Source: CAZGAH01 sp964523295 (lineage in GTDB: Bacteria; Desulfobacterota; Desulfovibrionia; Desulfovibrionales; Desulfovibrionaceae). From it: 24,758 nucleotides of DNA. The position numbers and the translations under genes are program-made. Positions 22,242 to 24,758 of this stretch are shown piece after piece. Below the pieces are notes generated by a model. It had not been told where the DNA came from. It made no database searches and saw nothing but the letters and a program-made list of their open reading frames with translations. How positions within the stretch are numbered: the stretch's first letter is position 1; every line of letters starts with the position of its first letter. The DNA is taken from contig CAZGAH010000061.1 of the NCBI GenBank assembly GCA_964523295.1, positions 1 through 24,758 of the forward strand, written 5' to 3'.

Positions 22242-23243
22242 CTACATCCCCTTGGCGACGAGCCTGATGAGCCGGAGCAGCTGGTTCGTGAAGCCGGCCT
22301 CGTTGTCGTACCAGATGATGAGCTTGAGCATTGTTTTGTCCATGACCGTGGTACACAGGGCGTCGATGACGCCGCCGTAGGCGCTGCCGTTGTAGTCGAT
22401 GGACACCAGGGGCAGGTCGCAATAGCCCATGTTATCCTTCTGCGCGCCTTCCGAGGCGGCCTTGAGCGCGGCGTTGACGGCGGCCGCGTCGGTTTCCGTC
22501 TTCAGTTCGGCGACCAGGTCGACCATGGAGACGTTGGGCGTGGGCACGCGCACGGCCATGCCGTCGAGTTTGCCCTTCAGCTCGGGGATGACCTCGGTCA
22601 CGGCCCTGGCCGCGCCGGTGGTGGTGGGGATCATGGACATGGCCGCGGCGCGCGCGCGACGCAGATCCTTGTGCGATCCGTCGAGGATGCGCTGGCTCAT
22701 GGTATAGGAGTGTACGGTGGTCATGAGCGCGTGCTTGATGCCGAAGGTGTCGTTGATGACCTTGACCGCCGGCGCCAGGCAGTTGGTGGTACACGAGGCG
22801 TTGGACAGGATGTTGTGTTTGGCCGGGTCGTAGTTGGCCTGGTTCACGCCCATGACCACGGTCAGGTCCACACCTTTGGCCGGCGCGCTCATGATGGCCT
22901 TTTTCGCGCCCTTGTCGATGTGTTTCTGCAGCCCGTCGCGGTCCTTGATCTTGCCGGTCGTCTCGATCACGATATCCGCGCCCACGGCGGCCCAGTCGTA
23001 CTCGCCGAGGGGGTGGCGCGTGACCTGTACCTGTTTGCCGTTGACGGTGAAACCGGCCTCGTTGTCCTTGACTTCGCCGGCGAAGGTGCCGTGAACGGAG
23101 TCGTATTTGAGCAGCATCGCCAGGGAGAAGTTGTCGGCGCGGGCGTTCACGGCCGCGATTTCGAGGTCCGTTTCCGCGGCGACCAGACGGGTGAGGTAGC
23201 GACCGATGCGACCAAAGCCGTTCAATCCGATTTTCACTGCCAT
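22242..23243 (-). CDS. gap: Type I glyceraldehyde-3-phosphate dehydrogenase
   Basis: The 333-residue protein has the NAD-binding start KIGLNGFGRIGR, the active-site SNASCTTNCLAP (Cys151), His178 in TTVHSYT, and AMSMIPTTTGAARAVTEVIPELKGKLDGMAVRVPTPNVSMVDL, then WYDNEAGFTNQLL at the end. It oxidises glyceraldehyde-3-phosphate in glycolysis. The residues after the second strand read NARADN, not the NDP or NDL seen in many NAD-specific enzymes, so cofactor preference cannot be read with confidence. AAGGAG precedes the ATG by 7 bases. It follows fba by 92 bases, probably in one transcript. Confidence 0.97.
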   Translation of the reverse strand: MAVKIGLNGFGRIGRYLTRLVAAETDLEIAAVNARADNFSLAMLLKYDSVHGTFAGEVKDNEAGFTVNGKQVQVTRHPLGEYDWAAVGADIVIETTGKIKDRDGLQKHIDKGAKKAIMSAPAKGVDLTVVMGVNQANYDPAKHNILSNASCTTNCLAPAVKVINDTFGIKHALMTTVHSYTMSQRILDGSHKDLRRARAAAMSMIPTTTGAARAVTEVIPELKGKLDGMAVRVPTPNVSMVDLVAELKTETDAAAVNAALKAASEGAQKDNMGYCDLPLVSIDYNGSAYGGVIDALCTTVMDKTMLKLIIWYDNEAGFTNQLLRLIRLVAKGM

Positions 23244-23335
23244 GCGTCAGCTCCTTGTCGTTGAGTGTTCAGAGTGTGGTTCATTGCAACGGGCGCGGTC
23301 GTTCCAGCTGCGACCCGTGAGCGTATTCCCGCGGC

Positions 23336-24259
23336 TCAGATGGCGTTCGAGCAGCCCATGACGTTTTTGATCTTGTGCTGGACCATATTTTTCACGGCCT
23401 CGCGCGCCGGCTTCAGATAGTAGCGGGGGTCGAACTCGGCCGGGTTCTCGACAAAGGCTTTGCGGATGGTGGCGGTCATGGCCAGCCGGATGTCGGTGTC
23501 CACGTTGATCTTGCACACGCCCATGCCGGCGGCCCGGCGCAGCATGTCCTCGGGGATGCCCTTGGCGTCGCCGATGGCGCCGCCGTACTGGTTGGCCATC
23601 TGGACGAATTCGGGCAGGACGCTGGAGGCGCCGTGCAGGACGAGCGGATAGAGGGGCAGCTTGTTGGTGATGACCTGAAGCCGGTCGAAATCCAGTTTCG
23701 CCTCTCCGGTAAATTTGTAGGCCCCGTGGCTGGTGCCAATGGCCACGGCCAGGGAATCGCAGCCGGTGCGCTGGACGAAATCCACGGCCTGGTCGGGGTC
23801 GGTGTAGATGTGCGAGGCGGAGGAAACATCCTCCTCGACGCCGGCCAGCCGGCCCAGCTCGGCCTCGACCCAGACGCCCTTGTCATGCGCGTACTCGACC
23901 ACGCGGCGGGTCAGGGCGATATTCTCTTCGTAGGGCAGGTGCGAGCCGTCGATCATGACCGAGGTGAAGCCGCCGTCGATGCAGGCCTTGCACAGCTCGA
24001 AGTCCGGACCGTGATCGAGGTGCAGACAGATGGGCAGATCGCTCTCCAGGAGCGCGGCCTCGATGAGCTTGACGATGTACACCTGGCCGGCGTATTTCCG
24101 GGCCCCGGACGATACCTGCAGGATGAGCGGCGAACGCTCTTCCTCGCCCGCTTTGACGATGCCCTGGATGATTTCCATATTGTTCACGTTGAAGGCGCCG
24201 ATGGCGTATCCCCCGGCGTAGGCCTTGGCGAACATCTCTTTCGGTCCGATCAGCGGCAT
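23336..24259 (-). CDS. fba: Class II fructose-1,6-bisphosphate aldolase
   Basis: The 307-residue zinc aldolase has GAFNVNNMEIIQGIVKAGEEERSPLILQVS at the start and the HLDHGPDFE motif (Asp82 catalytic, His83 zinc ligand). MIDGSHLPYEENIALTRRVVEYAH, EAELGRLAGVEEDVSS, AIGTSHGAYKF (zinc His), LHGASS and KINVDTDIRLA follow. It cleaves fructose-1,6-bisphosphate. GAGGAGGGG lies 4 bases before the ATG, and a good promoter is seen 150 bases upstream. Confidence 0.97.
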   Translation of the reverse strand: MPLIGPKEMFAKAYAGGYAIGAFNVNNMEIIQGIVKAGEEERSPLILQVSSGARKYAGQVYIVKLIEAALLESDLPICLHLDHGPDFELCKACIDGGFTSVMIDGSHLPYEENIALTRRVVEYAHDKGVWVEAELGRLAGVEEDVSSASHIYTDPDQAVDFVQRTGCDSLAVAIGTSHGAYKFTGEAKLDFDRLQVITNKLPLYPLVLHGASSVLPEFVQMANQYGGAIGDAKGIPEDMLRRAAGMGVCKINVDTDIRLAMTATIRKAFVENPAEFDPRYYLKPAREAVKNMVQHKIKNVMGCSNAI

Positions 24260-24670
24260 GTACCCCTCCTCGATGTGCTGTTGCTGTTAGGGCAGGCGAG
24301 GTCGGCCTGCCTGAAGACGGGCGGTCCCCCGGCCCGCCGGAATCCGGCCTGGCCGGACATGCGGACGGAGCAGATCGCGCATGAACGCCACCTGAAACCG
24401 CGTCATCTGAATATGCCCCTCCCGGCACGAAGTCAATCCTCGGGTCAGGTCCTCCGGCCCGAAGGCACATTGGGCGCCGGTAGTGATGCATTCGTGGCCT
24501 CCGTGACAACAACGTCCGTTCAAAGGGTTACGAAAAGTGTGGGGCATTTCAACGACACGCCGAGTCAACATGGGACTGGCACGCGTTGCGGCTTTCCCCC
24601 GTTTGCCGAAATAGCCGGGGGAGCCGAAATGCACGCCCGCTCCGACTCAGGCCGACGTCCCGGGCGATAA
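24260..24670. other. 411-bp intergenic region upstream of fba
   Basis: It holds the fba leader with a small inverted repeat (GGCAGGC 24291-24297, GCCTGCC 24305-24311), a promoter at 24408-24436, and the 3' flank of the transporter gene. No coding frame here has recognisable character. Confidence 0.6.
24408..24436 (-). promoter_or_regulatory. Likely sigma-70 promoter of fba-gap
   Basis: On the minus strand TTGACT (24431-24436) and TATTCA (24408-24413) are 17 bases apart. The leader to the fba start is about 150 bases and contains a 7-bp inverted repeat (24291-24311). Confidence 0.55.
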
Positions 24671-24758
24671 TCAACCCCAAAGCGAGAGTACCCAGACATA
24701 GCCCGCCGCCATGACCAACTGGCACAAGGTAGCCGGCACGCCGTAGCGCAGGAAGGTG
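24671..24758 (-). CDS. 3' end of an integral-membrane transporter gene (partial)
   Basis: The frame enters from the right edge and reads TFLRYGVPATLCQLVMAAGYVWVLSLWG to a stop at 24671. A short FLRYGVP followed by one C-terminal helix ending in a few residues is how many ion-transporter-superfamily permeases end (NhaD, ArsB or SLC13-like). The family cannot be fixed from 28 residues. It lies on the same strand as fba but 400 bases upstream. Confidence 0.5.
   Translation of the reverse strand, partial: TFLRYGVPATLCQLVMAAGYVWVLSLWG

Noticed and set aside
21984..23264. A 426-codon plus-strand frame opposite gap
   Set aside because: It is His- and Gly-rich shadow translation of GAPDH; GAPDH has all active-site motifs.

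Overview
The window looks like a chromosomal segment of a GC-rich sulfate-reducing deltaproteobacterium of the Desulfovibrio type. This rests on the gene order pyrG-kdsA-kdsC-lptC-lptA-lptB, the separate short PurQ-type FGAM synthase subunit divergent from pyrG, and the gapdh-fba pair. The assignment comes from remembered gene order and protein character, not from a search.

Layout. (1) 1-5347 is accessory, rearranged DNA. It holds the 3' part of a YedK/HMCES-like gene, a zeta-toxin-like kinase gene with a small overlapping partner, a zinc-ribbon membrane protein plus a truncated paralogue, a 433-bp direct repeat (662-1094 and 2738-3170) carrying two copies of the small partner, a fragment of a PstB-like ABC ATPase, an intact XRE-ImmA/IrrE protein without its usual neighbour, and a HicB-like antitoxin followed by a broken hicA. 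(2) 5348-10346, minus strand, is a tightly overlapping housekeeping operon for CTP synthase, KDO synthesis and the Lpt export machinery. (3) 10627-12045, plus strand, carries purQ and tadA. (4) About 10 kb between tadA and gapdh is a second accessory block. It holds a three-gene operon (12308-20296) followed by a convergent minus-strand cluster of a possible dual-OB protein and two DUF488 proteins (20432-22181). (5) 22242-24259, minus strand, is gapdh and fba, and the window ends in the 3' tip of a membrane transporter gene.

The most interesting object is the three-gene operon. Its first gene encodes a 1561-residue protein with, in order, a SIR2-like N-terminus lacking the expected catalytic His, a P-loop NTPase module of STAND type, TPR repeats, a PocR-like ligand domain with Cys and CHAG motifs, a GAF-like region, and a C-terminal histidine kinase. 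It overlaps by 4 bp (ATGA) a single-domain receiver protein, which overlaps by 8 bp a 944-residue protein with an HD-superfamily metal-hydrolase core. This reads as a STAND-type immune or conflict sensor wired into a phosphorelay with a predicted HD hydrolase as output. I do not recognise this combination as a named system. The defence role is inference.

The genes likely work together as follows. The housekeeping operon couples CTP supply (CMP-KDO needs CTP) with KDO synthesis and LPS transport. The accessory blocks hold toxin-antitoxin remnants and the candidate sensor-kinase/receiver/HD system, placed between conserved genes as expected for integration hot spots.
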